From the NCBI GenBank assembly GCA_937901805.1, contig CALDJI010000216.1, forward strand, positions 1 through 7,102: a DNA stretch of 7,102 nucleotides, in the 5' to 3' direction. The stretch is from an uncultured Clostridia bacterium. GTDB lineage: Bacteria > Bacillota > Clostridia > Oscillospirales > Ruminococcaceae. The notes beneath the pieces were generated by a model that was given only the letters and a program-made list of their open reading frames with translations, did no database searches and was not told the origin of the DNA. Positions 6,211 to 7,102 of the stretch are shown piece by piece. The position numbers were made by a program, and so were the translations under genes. Each line of letters opens with the position of its first letter. The first letter of the stretch is position 1.

Positions 6211-6624
6211 ATGAAGGAAAAGCGAGAACTCACAGTTTTGGTGGCGTTTACTGCTGTGTTGATGCTGGGTGTCATTATATGGAATGCGTTTGCGGCACCG
6301 GTACCATCGGATCTGGTGATTTCCTACTCTTCTGATGGACAATCCTCTCAGGCGTCCCAATCGTCCGGTACTGAGGAGAAGCCGCTGTCTTCCAGTCTGG
6401 CCATATCCGGTTCCGGCGGCAGTTTATCAGAGGGCAAGGTGAATATCAATACAGCCGGGGTGGAAGAACTCTGCCGTCTGCCGGGAATTGGGGAGGTGCT
6501 GGCAGGCCGGATTATCGGCTACCGACAGGAATACGGGCCGTATACCGATCCCGCACAGCTTAAAAATATCAAAGGGATCGGGGATAAAGTCTATGAAAAA
6601 CTGGTTCCCATGGTGACTTGGTAG
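6211..6624 (+). CDS. ComEA-like membrane-anchored helix-hairpin-helix DNA-binding protein
   Basis: A 137-residue protein with a basic N-terminus (MKEKRE), one hydrophobic segment (about 8-29, LVAFTAVLMLGVIIWNAFA) acting as a signal anchor, a Ser/Gly-rich flexible linker (about 39-74), and a C-terminal ComEA-type tandem helix-hairpin-helix domain: VNINTAGVEEL (77-87), LPGIGEVLAGRI (90-101) and IKGIGDKVYEKLVPMV (120-135). The domain would sit outside the membrane and bind double-stranded DNA without sequence preference, as the ComEA receptor does in natural transformation. AAGGAG (6198-6203) is 7 nt before ATG 6211, which also places the anchor correctly; the frame is open upstream to 6142 but that would bury the promoter. 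It is shorter than Bacillus ComEA (about 205 residues), lacking the extra region before the helix-hairpin-helix part, and no comEC or other competence gene follows in the window, so a role in DNA uptake is not shown. Confidence 0.88.
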   Translation: MKEKRELTVLVAFTAVLMLGVIIWNAFAAPVPSDLVISYSSDGQSSQASQSSGTEEKPLSSSLAISGSGGSLSEGKVNINTAGVEELCRLPGIGEVLAGRIIGYRQEYGPYTDPAQLKNIKGIGDKVYEKLVPMVTW

Positions 6625-6839
6625 CCCTTTTCATAGAAAAACAGGAAACAAAGAGGTTTTCCGATTGTGATGAATGCTGCTTTCTGCAGGACTGGAAGGA
6701 CAAGCAGCTTCCCGGTATGGCGGGATGGGCAACAATACCGCCCGATCCTGCCCGCATATGTTTACGAAACATTTTCAGGAGGATCTGTGCCGTCTGGAAC
6801 GGCGGCGCGTTTGAACAATAGGACAGAGGATAACAGACT

Positions 6840-7102
6840 ATGATACTTTCAGCACAAGAAATTTCAAAAGGCTATGCCGATAAAACCATTTTACAGACTA
6901 TGTCTATGGACATTGAAGAAAACGACCGGATTGGTCTCATTGGGGTCAATGGGGCGGGAAAGACAACGCTGCTCCGCCTGCTCAGCGGGATGGAGGAGCC
7001 GGATACCGGGACGGTCAGCCGTAAGAAGGACTTGACGGTCGGGTATCTGCGCCAGCACAGCGGCCTGTCCAGCGGCAATACGATCCGGGAGGAAATGCGC
7101 TC
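6840..7102 (+). CDS. ABC-F family ATPase, N-terminal part (runs off the window)
   Basis: The first 87 codons of an ABC-F protein, a soluble twin-ATPase class that binds the ribosome rather than the membrane; members help stalled translation or protect against ribosome-targeting antibiotics. The first nucleotide-binding domain begins at once (MILSAQEISKGYADKTIL) with the Walker A loop GVNGAGKTT (35-43) and a Q-loop in VGYLRQ (67-72). Direct entry into the ATPase domain, with no membrane segment, and the phrase VGYLRQ followed by TIREEM are typical of ABC-F. The start ATG 6840 has AGAGGA (6825-6830) about 9 nt upstream. The rest of a protein of some 500-650 residues, including the inter-domain linker that separates housekeeping from resistance members, lies beyond the window, so the subfamily cannot be fixed. 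Confidence 0.88.
   Translation, partial: MILSAQEISKGYADKTILQTMSMDIEENDRIGLIGVNGAGKTTLLRLLSGMEEPDTGTVSRKKDLTVGYLRQHSGLSSGNTIREEMR

Noticed and set aside
6591..6636. Inverted repeat CTATGAAAA/TTTTCATAG at the end of the ComEA-like gene as a terminator
   Set aside because: The arms are AT-rich with a 28-nt unpaired loop and no following T tract, so it is not a credible intrinsic terminator.
6618..6821. 67-codon plus-strand frame after the ComEA-like gene
   Set aside because: It begins with TTG inside the end of the ComEA-like gene, lacks a ribosome binding site, and its Cys/Trp-rich translation is unrecognised.
1..7102. CRISPR array, tRNA, rRNA, insertion sequence or attachment site
   Set aside because: I saw no regularly spaced repeats, cloverleaf-like arms, transposase motifs or terminal inverted repeats with target duplications.

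Overview
The window looks like ordinary chromosome from a low-to-mid-GC anaerobic member of the Clostridia (Bacillota). The signs are purine-rich AGGAGG-type ribosome binding sites, near-consensus sigma-A promoters (several with an extended TGn -10), compact intergenic terminators, and best-recognised relatives that are all clostridial-type proteins. No phage, transposon, integron, CRISPR, rRNA or tRNA signal is visible. AT-rich intergenic DNA alternates with GC-richer genes, most clearly to the right of about 5.7 kb.

Left part (1-3033): an M18 aspartyl aminopeptidase-type gene on the minus strand is divergent from a plus-strand sugar-kinase-like gene of the aminoglycoside phosphotransferase fold (N-acetylhexosamine 1-kinase-like). 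They are separated by 470 bp that carries one good promoter for each. The kinase has a long leader of about 128 nt and a strong intrinsic terminator directly after its stop, so it is probably monocistronic.

Centre (3034-4980): a glycerol dehydrogenase gene (gldA) has its own promoter. It converges on a minus-strand XRE-cupin transcription regulator, and the two share one 21-bp bidirectional terminator hairpin that contains the regulator's stop codon. The regulator has a strong promoter of its own. Farther upstream, an imperfect 19-bp dyad overlaps a weaker rightward promoter-like sequence.

Right part (4981-7102): about 730 bp follow with no intact gene, possibly a decayed reading frame and then an untranslated leader. 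Next come a small DUF6506-type protein of unknown function, a membrane-anchored ComEA-like helix-hairpin-helix protein, and the first 87 codons of an ABC-F ATPase that runs off the window. The promoter regions before DUF6506 and the ComEA-like gene share an unusual stretch of sequence.

Functionally the window is a mosaic of separately transcribed genes: peptide turnover, sugar phosphorylation, glycerol/dihydroxyacetone redox, a small-ligand-responsive regulator, DNA binding at the cell surface, and a ribosome-associated ATPase. I do not see a convincing new multi-gene system. The items most worth a second look are the gene-poor stretch at 4.98-5.7 kb, the repeated promoter module, the DUF6506 protein, and the unknown substrate of the kinase.
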